This document shows positions 38,301 to 49,900 of a DNA stretch of 64,000 nt, in pieces (positions within the stretch are counted from its first letter, which is position 1; every line of letters begins with the position of its first letter). The stretch is from Anarhynchus alexandrinus (lineage: Eukaryota > Chordata > Aves > Charadriiformes > Charadriidae). Both the position numbers and the translations under genes were made by a program. Under the pieces are notes generated by a model. It did not search any database. It saw only the letters and a list, made by a program, of their open reading frames with translations, and was not told where the DNA came from. The DNA lies in the NCBI GenBank assembly GCA_008711295.1, contig VUYV01000216.1:243802-307801 (forward strand), written 5' to 3'.

Positions 38301-41300
38301 TTGAGGTCTAGTCCTTAAACCTGACCCTGCAGCAATCAGTTAGAAGGTTGCCCTTGTGTTCAGCAGCAGGAGGAAGAGGTACTTGATGTGATGGAATTGC
38401 AGACGTTATGCTCATGAATTACAAGGAAAGTATGGCAATAGATGATATGAAAGGTCTGAAATCACAGCAACAGATGATTTTGTTCAGTTCAAAATGACCC
38501 TGCCAAAAGAGGCAAATGACATCACAAACTGGAAGGTCATTGTTTCTTAATAGACTTATAAAATATGTTTTTATCCAAAAAATACACTGAGAAACTCAAA
38601 TAATGATGAATAAACCACTTTAAACTCATGGGAAACAAGCATCCTTAGGTATTCAGAAATCTTCAGAACTGCTGATTGGAAGGAGGTTTAACTTCATATT
38701 AATGGATATAATCAAATTCCTCACTGTGCTACTGTCAGGGATGCGCATATGGTGTATTTTCCAGTGTCCTATTCCACTTGACCAAAAAGTCTAAAAATAC
38801 AGAAACTGCATAAGCTCACTTGGTTATTTTTACAGACCTTGAGAGGGTGCAGTGTCATTTGCCTTGTTTATTTTCCCTTAATCAGCTTTTCCCAGTTACA
38901 GTTCTTCTATCATCAGCTGTGGAAATGAATCACAATAGAAGCTGCAATGTAAAAAGTTTGTTTGTTTGCTTTGTTAGGATGTGCAAATTACTATAGCTAT
39001 GGGTAAAGTCCTCTGTGTAGTTTCCCATTTTAAAACCCAACAAAACTTAAGAGTCTGAAGAATTCTAGACACCCTTCCTGTTTATGACCCAGAAATTCTT
39101 GGAGTGCATCCTCTTGCCTTCTAACCCTTTCCTGCAGGTGGAAAGGAGCCACCTTCTTTTGCCCACTTTTGTTTTAAGAAAATTAGCTTCCTCTTCTGCT
39201 TTTTCCTGCTATGTCCTAAATCTGCTTCCGAGATAGAGGTGGAGACATCTGAACTCCCCCGTTCCAAAGAAGCGTCACCCAGTACTGGGGTATGGGAAGC
39301 TCTCCCTTCTCCATCTTCATTTGCCCTCACTGAGAATACAAGGAGCAATATGGGGAACAAACTTGTGACATTGGTTGCCTTCAGACCCTTTTTCTGTTCC
39401 CTATAGCATTTACTGGTTTTACGTGCTCGAATTATTTTTGTGAGGTGCTCTTGATTGCCTGAAGACATTGCTTTGACACCTTAATGTCATCTTTTATTCA
39501 ATCTGGTGTATAGTCAATTATTAATCTTCCCTTATAAGGCCCCTTCTTCAGCCCTTAAGCAGCTTTTTGTTCACACTCCCTGAATTCTCCAAGTTTTTTG
39601 TGCTTCTGTACTGTCAGGTGCTAGGCTGGTGCTGCTCAGCGGTTGTCAGACTTTCTGACTGTATTCCAGTGTTTAATGGTGTAGGTTATGTATAGATAGA
39701 GCTCACCTAGGAGGACACTTACCTTCTCTCCACGGAATTCAGTTTGGCTGTATTGAAGTCTACTGACTTTTATTTACTTACCTGCAAAACTGTAGCAGTT
39801 TGTGGATAACAGTTAGTAAAAGCCCAATTTCCACTCATCAGTTTTAAAGTAATTTTCATTTTCACTGTTTATACTGCAGTTTTGTAGTTTGTTAGCTGTG
39901 AAAATAACATTTACTTTGGACCTTAATCCTATTAATTTTCATGCATGACTTTATGTACAATATTGACTGATTTCCTCTCTTTTCTCCGTTAGGAGATGGT
40001 TCAGGATGAGTGTTTAAAAACAGCCTGAAGAGCAAGGAAATGTTAGATATGTAAACCAGAGCAATTTCATCAGCAATTTTTTTTCATTTTGATAAATGGC
40101 TTTTCCGTTGCGTTCATCAAACATCTACCTTGAAAGTAGTAACCTATTCAAACCCTTTTTTATTGTTGTGTGTTTATATACCCACCCCCTCTGTACTTCC
40201 ATGTTGCAGTTGCAACTGGTCATTTTAAGTGGAAGCCACTGCATTCATGCAAGAGCTTATTGGCTGTCTCGTGTCTCTGCAATTTGTAGACGGGGAAGGT
40301 GTTTTTGCAAGGAGCAGATTCAGGTGATGCCTTTCTGTGCGTGTAGTTTAACGCCTGCTGAATACATGGCTTTAAGCAGAAGTCGCATTTAATTTAGCGT
40401 CAGGTGCTGTATCCATATGACTGACTGTTTCTGGAAAGCAAGCGGTATTTTGGCCAAAGAACCTCCTGTGGCCCAGGATGGGTGCGGACAGGGATGCTCG
40501 CCCAGCCTGAGCGGTGGTGTGAGTGCACAGGCTGCCTGTGGGTACTGGCCAAACCGGCAGTAAGCTTCATGCGTGTATGAATTCCCTGGGAGGGTCTGCG
40601 GACAAGAGATAAGAGACAACCTTTAGTTATAGCTCTATGTCAAGCACATCCCATATATGCAAAGTAGTTTTGTTGTTGCATAATTTAAGGTATGTTGTCT
40701 TGCAGGTTTACTTTCTCCTTGATAACACCCTTTTTTATCCAGTTCTCTTGCCTCTGACTTTCTAAAGCTTCAAAAAATGATGGATCATCTAATGGACTAG
40801 CTGTTACAAGAGGTTTATTGTGGATGTGAGTGTGTGTCTCATACAACTTGAGCATATCCAGAGCAAATTGTATTTCAAATGTTGGCTTTGCTCTTTTTCA
40901 GTGGACTCCAGCTGTTCTGCTGGACCCTGTTTTTTATCATTTTGCTGGACTACAGGGTACAAGTGTTGAGACTACAGATGCTTTTATCTAGTATAAATTT
41001 TCAAAGAGGTTCATTGTTGGCATTTTGCATTGCTCAACCTATTCTCTTGTATGCTTTCTATATAATATACATGGAAATCACTAGCTAGAGAATCATACTT
41101 AGCAGCTGGTTAGACTCTACATTTCTTTCAAGGTCTTATGTGAAACTTCAAAGTTTACATAGACTTACAGGAAAAATAATGCTCAAGTATCAAAGGGAGA
41201 AATGAGCAGAGTACTTGATAAATGTTGGTGCTGGTTTGAGTGCTTCCATGCTGCCCTGAACACAGCTCACTTCTTTCTTTAGAACATGTGCTGATATTTA

Positions 41301-42178
41301 TATTACCTTTCTCTATGATCCTTTCTAAAGGATTTTTGTCTATTGAAAAAAAAAACAGCAGTGGAAAAGTTTAAAATTAGATTTTAAATGTGCATGAGGT
41401 GGAGGTGTATCTTGATTTTTATTTTTTTTTATATTTTTCAGAGTTCATTTATGAACTGCCTTTAATCTACTGGAGGAAACTAAGATGTTTGTATTATGTC
41501 ATTGGGCTCTCATTAGTTGCTTGCTTGTTTTTTAATAGGACCATAATTTCATTTTTGCAAGCCAAAACCTTGTCTTACCACCCCTTTACCTCCCCCTCTG
41601 TTTGCAAAGCCCAAGGAAGTCTTTGTCTGAAAGTTAGGTATCAAAGCAAAACAAGAAAACACTAGACAAAATAATTCAACTCCCACTCGCTGGGTTGGTA
41701 GGAAAGGCTTAGTGGTGTGCGTGTAACCTTCTTTGGGCAGCCCTTGGCTCGCTCAGCATTGCAGCCCCCGCAACACCAGAGCAGCCAGGTGGAAGCAGCC
41801 ACAAGCTGGAGGGCATGTGTGAGTCACAGCTCCACTCCAGGGTGGCTTGAGAACACTGCTGAAGAATATTTGGACAAAATCAAAATGGAATCTTCTATTT
41901 TTTTTTTTTTTTTTAAGGGCTACAGAAGAGAGAAACTTTTAAAATAATTATGATTTATGAGCTATGATTTAATGTGGTTCACCCATGAATTTGGGAATTA
42001 GTACTCCTCTGAAGCTTAAAGAAATAAAGTGAGTTTGTAATTCGCTTGAAGGCAGGTTACTAAGTGTAGTAGTTAAGCTAGGAGCTTCAACTCTCACACC
42101 TTAACTGCCAGTGAAGTTCTCGTTTATTATATTTCTTACTTCCTAGGTTTTCTGATGGCCTGTCTGGGTCTGTCCATT
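32341..42178. other. Non-coding stretch, no gene recognised
   Basis: Nearly 10 kb between two CR1 fragments without a supported gene. It contains an AT-rich minisatellite (34,917-34,988) and a T17 run (41,898-41,914). A strong acceptor-like CCCTACAG at 34,030 is followed by 57 open codons but has no convincing donor. Other open frames (up to 116 codons) look random. Confidence 0.6.
34917..34988. repeat. AT-rich imperfect tandem repeat
   Basis: Imperfect repetition of TTCATTATTCATAAT-like units, with ATTATTCAT recurring at least four times over about 70 bases. It is a short minisatellite likely to vary in copy number. Confidence 0.85.
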
Positions 42179-42355
42179 TCATAGAATCATAGAATCATAG
42201 AATGGTTTAGGTTGGAAAGGACCTTGAAGATCATCGAGTTCCAACCTCCCTGCCATAGGCAGGGACACCTCCCACTAGACCAGGTTGCCCAAGGCCACGT
42301 CCAGCCTGGCCTTGAACACCTCCAGGGATGGGGACACACCTCCAGGGATGGGGAC
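42179..42355 (-). mobile_element. CR1 LINE 3' fragment, minus strand
   Basis: Three near-perfect copies of the terminal octamer (TCATAGAA on the plus strand) lead into TGGTTTAGGTTGGAAAGGAC. The fragment then runs through the CR1 words TAGACCAGGTTGCCCAAGGC and CCAGGGATGGGG. About 175 bases remain. The intact octamers and low divergence suggest a younger insertion than the others here. The inner end carries a perfect 20-base tandem duplication. Confidence 0.95.
42316..42355. repeat. Perfect 20-bp tandem duplication in CR1
   Basis: ACACCTCCAGGGATGGGGAC occurs at 42,316-42,335 and again at 42,336-42,355 without a mismatch. CR1 normally has this word once, so the duplication arose after insertion or at its truncated end, or is an assembly slip. 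Confidence 0.95.
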
Positions 42356-43329
42356 CTTTTGATTTTCTTCTTTCTATGTCATTGCATTGGTAACTGGGGC
42401 TCATCTCGCTTAACTTTAATTCCCTAGCATTTCTCTGTAGTCAGTGGTGGGAAATGGACCCTCCTGAAAACAGTTCAGTTTGTCCTACCCTAACATTAAA
42501 GTATTTTAAGACAGAGCGATGAATATTTGTAAATCCAGGGTCCTTTTCCTTGAAGTATCAAAATAATGTTAGGGCTTATAGAGGAACACATGTGGGAGAT
42601 AAATTACACCTTTTTAAATGAAATTCTTATTTGATCTCTGTAAGACTGCCACTCCTTTTTATTTAGCTTTTTTATTAATCTTCAGGAATGATTTGAGAGG
42701 CAAAGGTTAAACTATACCTTCTACTGGGGTTCAGGGCCCGCAGCATCAAAATAAGTTTTTGAGGTGAATTCCTTCCTTTCTTGAGGAATCCTAATTAGAA
42801 GCTGACTGTTCCACCAGAAGCTACCTTGAAGAGCTCCCCATGCTCTGGGTTTCTGTTTCAGTCTTTCCTGGCAGCGCACCAGCGAGACTTCCTGGGTCAC
42901 TTTCCAGTTCTCTGCCTTTTCATCTATTATAAAATTCCTTTCGTAGGAGAAGCAAGTTTCTTCTTCTAAAGGCTGAATGTCTGCTTTCTGTTTCTCCTGT
43001 GTGGAGGAGGGTATTTTCTGATACTGAGCTGTGGACCCATGCATGAGGGACCCTTGTTTTCATTTCCAACCTGAACATCATCACAAGTAGTTCATGTGCA
43101 ATGCTTGACATTGCTCTTAACACACAGGCTGCTTTTTCCTTTCTGCTTTTTCTGCCTTTCTGCCCCTGCCTTGATAGGCTGGTAGACAGCAATCAAATGT
43201 CCTCTTAGCCTTTGGTTAAGGTATGGTAGCCAAAGCTAGTGTCACTTCATGTGTGTTTTTAGTTATTGGTTGCTTCTTGGCAGATGTAGCTGCAGCAGTG
43301 CACTAAGTGGGAAGGTTTGTGGTGACATT
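42356..43329. other. Non-coding stretch, nothing recognised
   Basis: About 970 bases between the CR1 fragment and the LTR. There are 90-107-codon open frames on the minus strand (42,721-43,192), with no family resemblance and no splice context I can support. Confidence 0.6.
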
Positions 43330-43911
43330 TAGTTGTGGGTTAACGCCGGTGGGCAGCTCAGCCCCACGCAGCCACTCGCTCACTGTTCCTCAGCAGGTTG
43401 GGGAGAGAGTGGCAGGGCAAAAGTGAGAAAACTGGTAGGTTGAGACTAAGACAGTTTAAGTTGAGCAAAACCTGCATGTGCAAGCAAAGCAAGATAAGGA
43501 ATTAATTCACTGCTTCCTGTAGGCCGGCAGATGTTTAGGTCCATCTCTGGAAAGCAGGGTTCCACCAGGCTTAATGGTTACTTGGGAAGACAAATGCCAT
43601 AACTCCGAACATCCCCCCTTCCTTCTTCTTCCCCCAGCTTTATACACCCAGAGTTATGTCATGTGGTATGGTATGGAATATCCCTTTGTTCAGGTGGGGT
43701 CAGCTGTCCCGGCTGTGTCCCCTCCCAACCTCTTGTGCTCGCTGGCAGGGCAGTCTGAGGAGCAGAAAAGGCCTTGACACTGTGCAAGCACTGCTCAGCA
43801 ATAGCTAAAACATCCCTGTGTTATCAACAGTGTTTTGATCACAAATCCAAAACACAGCACTATACAAGCTACTCTGAAGGAATTAACTCTATCCCAGCCA
43901 AAAGCAGTACA
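43330..43911 (-). mobile_element. Solo LTR of an avian endogenous retrovirus
   Basis: About 580 bases matching, from memory, a common bird LTR, in minus orientation. On the minus strand it starts TGTACTGCTTTTGGCTGGGA followed by TAGAGTTAATT. It carries a TATA box (TATAAAG, plus-strand 43,638-43,644) followed by a purine-rich stretch. It ends near the AACCCACAACT complementary to 43,332. A degraded polyadenylation word (TTAAACT) lies near plus 43,454. No gag, pol or env sequence adjoins it, so it is a solo LTR left by recombination. The family (ERVL or another class) cannot be fixed from the LTR alone. I did not find a clear target-site duplication, and the right-hand end of the LTR (low plus coordinate) is approximate. 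Confidence 0.75.
43638..43644 (-). promoter_or_regulatory. TATA box of the LTR
   Basis: TATAAAG on the minus strand, inside the LTR and preceded by a GC-rich U3. In an intact LTR it would set the transcription start about 25-30 bases further along the minus strand (near plus 43,610). Whether it is still active is unknown. Confidence 0.5.
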
Positions 43912-46900
43912 TGTTTCCTCATCCGTAGGGTAGGGAGTGTGGATTGGGTAGCTGGTGGGCTAGTGTGGACAAAGGCAAGGAAATACAAAATGAAGATTTG
44001 ATTTATTTTGATGGCAGGTGTCCTCAGTCTGGAGCCAAATCAGAAGATTTCTGGTGTGATGTGTTTTCTTTTTTTGCCTTTCCTTCCCCCAAGGTTTCCC
44101 CCCACAAGGTTAATTGGTCTGTGTGTATGTGTGTCCACATTATTGGAATTCCAGTGGAAACAGCACGGGACTAGTGTTACGTGGTGCGGCAGTGACCCCT
44201 GACCGTGGGGGGTGGCTGTAGTGAGGCTTCCCAGCAGAACGCGTTCTGATTTTACGCTACCTGCTTTTCCCCCCCGCCAAGTCAAACAGTATTCTCTTCC
44301 CATCATAATCAGGAGCACGTCTCATGGTCAGGAACACCTTTTTCTTCCCTAAGATAAGGGGAGCTCCTAGGCTAGATGCTACTGAAAACAAATCTGCAGT
44401 GTGGTAACTCTAAATAATGTAAAAACTCCTTCTCCTGATAGTTTAAGATACGATGCCTACAGCTAGATGAACTATTTGTTTTCTGAGAAGTTTTAGACTT
44501 CTAGATGCCTGACTTGTCACACCATACGTTTGCTTCCCATTGCAACTCTTAACCGTAGGGTCTGGCTTGCAAAGTGTGTGGGCCTGGATTCTCTGCTGTG
44601 CCCAACTTCTCCCAGTGTAACTAAAGTGACTGTAAGTAAAAGATAGACTAATTACAATGGAACTACATGATATCATGCTGTCAAATCATATTTGATAAAC
44701 TTTGAATCCTTCCTGGTACTCCTACCAAAGGAAGGTATTAAGATGTTACGGACTACAGTGATAACATTGAACATTCTGGGCAATGGTGTTGGGGGATTCT
44801 CCCATGCTCTGCTTTGCCAACCTTTCCGTCCCATGTTGCCGAAGCAGAGGGCAAGCCCAGGTACGCTTATTCCACTTACAGAGTAGGTGGGAGAGATGCA
44901 TAAGTAGAGAGAGACATGGATTACTGAAGCAAGGTTGATGGGATTAGTATTGTGGGTTTAGTAGCAGCGTGGTACTCTCAACTAGTAATTCTGGTATTGT
45001 GCACATTTAGTCAGGAAAACTGAGATGCCTGTCACAGAAGAGGTAGCTGGAGAGGGAGACATGGCTAAAAATGGCTTTAGTAGGAGGTTGAGATGTATTT
45101 TTTTCTTTTCCCACAATTTAAGTATTTGCTTTTTTCCCCCCTCATAGCTCCTTAAATTGCTTTTCACCACCCTTTTATCACCTTAATGTTTCACTTTCTA
45201 GTGCATAATTTTGAAGATTAAATACTAAGATTGTTACTTCCATTGTGAAGCATCTTCCACCACGCTTTCCTGTAGTGAAGTGTAGCACAAATGAATGTCA
45301 GTAACAGTGTCTGAATTTAGCCTTGATTCACCATACCTGCTGTCACCTGAGTAAATGCATTATTCATACCTTACATGATACGTTCCCGAAAGCGGTATAC
45401 TTGCAAGCAATGTGTGTAATATGATTTGTCATTATTGCAGAGGTCTGAAAATATGTCCTTTTATAATTCTCCTTAGTAGTACAGTTTATGCGATGTGGAA
45501 ACTATTTTCTAACACGTGTGCCTAAGCAGTGAGCCCTTTGTTAGATCCAATTAGAATTTCTCCCTTGATAGAGTGTGAGGCTCTAAAGCGATGTTATGCT
45601 TGGCCGCAGACGAAATTAATCCCGTCAGTTGGGACTCTCAACATCAACTTTCTGCAATCTCAAGGTATAGAACTACTGATACGTATGTTTACATTCAGCA
45701 AATCCAGCATTCAGCCCACGCAGCGATAGCCAAGCCACTTGCGACGTGTCAGCGCGTTTCAAAATTATTGCGTGCATAGGAGCTACTGTACAATAACACT
45801 TTCCCCCACAAAGTGGTGTAGCTCCTATCCTGGTGGTGAAGAGGGTTTCTCATTTGTCTTTTTTTTTGTTGTTTTATTTTTGAGAGTATGATGAACATGC
45901 TATATGCTATATTCATGAAGATAGCATTTAAGAAAACCTTATGTATTTTCTGTTTCTTTTCCACTGTAAATTCTTAATTTACAAAAAAAACCAAACAGAA
46001 CATCCCAAACATTTTGTTGATTGCCACCTATTGTGTTCGTTTTAGTAAGCGTTTATTATGGGGCTTAGTGTTATATAAAGGGTTGTTTGAGAAACTTGGC
46101 TTTGGGTTGTGTGTTAAGCACACTGGTATCAGGTGAAGTAAAATACTTTCAAGTATCATTGATTCATTTTTTTTTCCTCTGCTGGAATCTGGGAATGGAG
46201 AGTTAGTTGCTGTTGATGCTTTGCTACAGCAAGAGTGATGAACGTGACTTAAACCTAATCCAAATTTAGTGGTTTTCCTGGGAGTTTATACAAAGGCCAG
46301 AATTGTTTCAACAGGTCTTGGTCTGGAAGAAATCTTTGTGAGCATCAAAATGACTCCTCAGCTTCTTCAGACATGCAAATGCTTTTCAACTGAACCTGTG
46401 TTTTGCTGGCAAACTGCTCTCTTCGAGCATTGCAAATCCACGTCCCTCAGAGGCTGGAAATGGTGCATCACTCTTGGCCTTCTCTTAGGCCTGACTCTTC
46501 CTGGTGTTCAGTGGCTTCTGCGGGTGCTTACACTGACTGCAGAGCCCTCATTACCCTCTTGATACTTCAGACAGCTGTTGCAGAGTGAGGTCAGGTCCTA
46601 TCCCGTACTTGTCCTGCAGGCCTGCTTGTGCAGTTATGGCATGAAAGAGCCCTGAGCAAGGTAGAAATGACCCTTTGAGGAGCACTTCAGTGGAAAAATC
46701 TGGTGAGAGGTGATGGCATTGCTCAGTACTGGGTCATGGAGCTTGGGAGATATACTGAATCAAAGGATAGGAGTATGTCCTGGTGATGTTAAGGTGCAGA
46801 AGAAGAATTTCCAAACTGGAGGGGTCAACAGCTACCTGAAGCTTTGACCAGGTGTCATCCAGACATCAGATCGGCTTGGCTGGGACGCTGGACTCTTGGC

Positions 46901-49900
46901 ACTGGGGTAGGTCACTCTCCCTTTCCAGTTCAGACTAGTATGGAGTTAGTTTACCACCAGCCAGTCCTCATATCAAAGCCAAAGTTTTCCAAAGATGCCT
47001 TTAGAAACAGCAAAAAGCTGACTCTCCTTGTTTTCCACCATAAAGAATGCTTTTGTAGTTGCAGGGAGGGTCAGAAACCTTATTTTGATTTTTACTTTGT
47101 TTCCTTCTCTTCTGAATATGTGTGAGTAGTAGAAACATTTTTTTTTCTGGGATCTTAGTCCTGTTCTTACCCTGCCTACCATGCTCCAAATGCCTTTGCT
47201 GTTTCCTCAAGGAGAGTGACTCCATGGTGTCTTCTTTCTAGGCTGACGAGGATGGGTCTTACATCTTCTGGTTGAAAAGTGTTCGATCTCAGACTGCTTT
47301 TGTTCCAAAATCGGTGTATGTGGGAGAAAGCCTGAAGTTAGCTGTGCAGTTATAGAGTGAAGCAACTAAATTGTGTTCTGGATGCGTTTTGTATTGATGT
47401 GGTGCAATTCAGCTGAGGTACATGTTTTAGGTTGCCCTAAAAAAAGTCATCAGCAGATGACTAAGAGATTTACTAAGATACTAACAAATGTTCCTGAATG
47501 TAACTCATATGTGCGTGTTGGAAGTGTGTAACTGATCAAGCAGATGCTAATTATATATCATCAATTGTGCCTTTTTGTATATAAATTTTGGTATCTTCTT
47601 GCTCAAGAAGAATTCACATTTTCACATTTTATTGCTGAAAACATGCCCCTTTGAATTTCATGAAGAAGCCTTTATGGTAACTTTTTTCTTTAAGATAATA
47701 CAAGATGGTTTGTTTTACTGTCAGCTAAAACATACATTTTTATATACATTAAAGTATACAAAATCTTGCCCTTCATTATTTGAGTGTAAGTTAGTTAAAC
47801 AAAACACTTTACATAACACTCAAGTATTAATTTTTATGAATCCAAATTCTAGCATTATGCCAAAGCTAGTGGAAAAGTTACCAAGGCTGACAGCAATGTA
47901 ATTTATAGCCCTCTATCTCTTCCTAACTAGAAATGTTTATGAATCTTAGGAACGAAGGTAAAAGGCCATGGGCCTTAGTGAAGAATAATGTCATAATAAT
48001 TCTTATTTTTAAAAAAACCAAACCTGTTAACTTTCTAGCTTATTCCTGTAAAACATCTGTGCATAAATTGCACTGTGTTATTGGGAGAATTATTTTGTCA
48101 GCTTATGACTTTTTCTGTACCAAGTTTACATTTCGCACTTGGAAAAAGGTGACCTCCTGTCTTGGTTGTTGTCTTGTCACTTTCAGCTGTCTTGCTGCAA
48201 ATTTTTATTCTGTTTTGCTAAATGATGAGCTAAACTTGTCAGAATCCAGTTTTTACTTTGTTCTCAAGCTGTGCTGTTCTCTTGATTCTCTCACTTCATT
48301 CATAGCTCCTGCCAAGCCCCATCGGTTCCACATACTGTAATGCTTGGCTTGCTTTCGGGCTTGTCACAACTGTACAGACAGTTTGTTCGCTACATCACTC
48401 ATCTCTTTCCTCACTTGTGCATAGCATCACCTTCTGAAGCATAACTATATCTCTAAACCCAATTACGATGAGCTTTTGGGTCATTGTAACAATGTTGAGA
48501 AATCCGTCCACATGAAGACTAGTGGCCAGGTTATTACATAGGTAGGGTGACTCTTTGAATGTAAACCACTTAGTTGTTGGAAAACTTTTTGCATTTGACT
48601 TCCTTTGATTTTTAAATTATGTTTTTTATCCAACACAATTTAAACATGAGCATAAAAGGCAGAGCGTGAATGGTAGAAGAATTCTTTCATTGAGATTTTA
48701 TGAGCAATAAAGCCTAAACACGAACTACTTAGTTCTTCCTGACCATGAATAATTTGTGGTTTGGTCCGACTTTATTCATTCAGTCAGTCAATAATTCAAT
48801 GGTTATGACTGACAAAGCACTGGAGCGCCTGACAAAATGAATCCTGGCTTTATCGGTATAAGTACCAATTCTTCCTCTGAGCTGTAGTACTAGCCAGGAG
48901 TCCTACAAGTTTTTCCAGTTGCTTTGGGAATTAAACTGAGGTTAAAAATACTCCCTGCACCCTGCAGAGGTGCTTGCTGCCTTTCTGTGGCACTTGTTTC
49001 TAGCTCAGCATTTGTGAATGACTCCACAATTGGTCAGACTGCAAATGTTTCGAGGGCAGAACCAGTCTGCTGATTTTTAACAGTACAGACCTCAGAGGAC
49101 GAACAAACAGTTTTTTTAAAAAAGTGGACAGTACTTCACAACTATTACTTTTGCCATCAGTTTATGTTCATTTCTCTGTCTTAAGGAAAGCAGCAGAAAT
49201 GCTTTTGAGCCTTCTTAAAGCACTGAGGTCTTAATTCGTGGTAGATCCACACATTAATGTGGTTGACTAAAATACATAATAAGTCCAAGGGCTAAAAGAT
49301 TTACAGGGTCAGAGCTTTTAACTTTGCAGTGGCAAAGAAGAGTAAATCTGTCTCTAACATGTTTAATTGTACGTTTTAGTTTGTTTTGTTGAATTGCTAA
49401 ATGTTTGATGACATTTGGGGGAAATTGTATTATGCGGTGCGTGTTTATATTGGTGTGCTTCGGAGAGAAAAAGGGGAGGTGTGCACTTGATGCAAGGGGA
49501 GCTATAAACCAGTTGTTCAGGCATCATCTGCACAGTGTTGCACTGAAAGCAGCTTTGTGCAAGCAGAAGAGCATAAGCACCTCTTTTTGGTTGGCCTGTA
49601 GTGTTGTCCAGGGGAAGATGACGTTTCACATGAACCTTTTGCTGTATTTGCATCCACAGCGTGCTTGATTCATTGTATCGGACCGTACTTCTGATAAAGG
49701 TGAGGTGGCGGAGGTCTTCGCAACACATCTCTTGAGATAAAGGATCTGCGTCCAAGAGGAGGAATAAGGAGACATGAAATAAGAGTGTTCAAACTGGTCT
49801 GTTCGATACCTATGGAAATAGCCAGGGTACAGAAATGGATGGAATTCCCCTCAATTAGTTCATAAATTTACAGGTCAGTTACCACCACATACTTCCCTTT

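Noticed and set aside
47933..48340. 135-codon plus-strand frame, partly similar by eye to LINE 'IFKK...' blocks
   Set aside because: The resemblance is limited to a few residues, the DNA does not follow the CR1 block order or spacing, and the frame is AT-driven. It is treated as chance.
49363..49755. 130-codon minus-strand frame
   Set aside because: It has an unrecognised composition, an 87-codon frame on the opposite strand, and no supporting signals.
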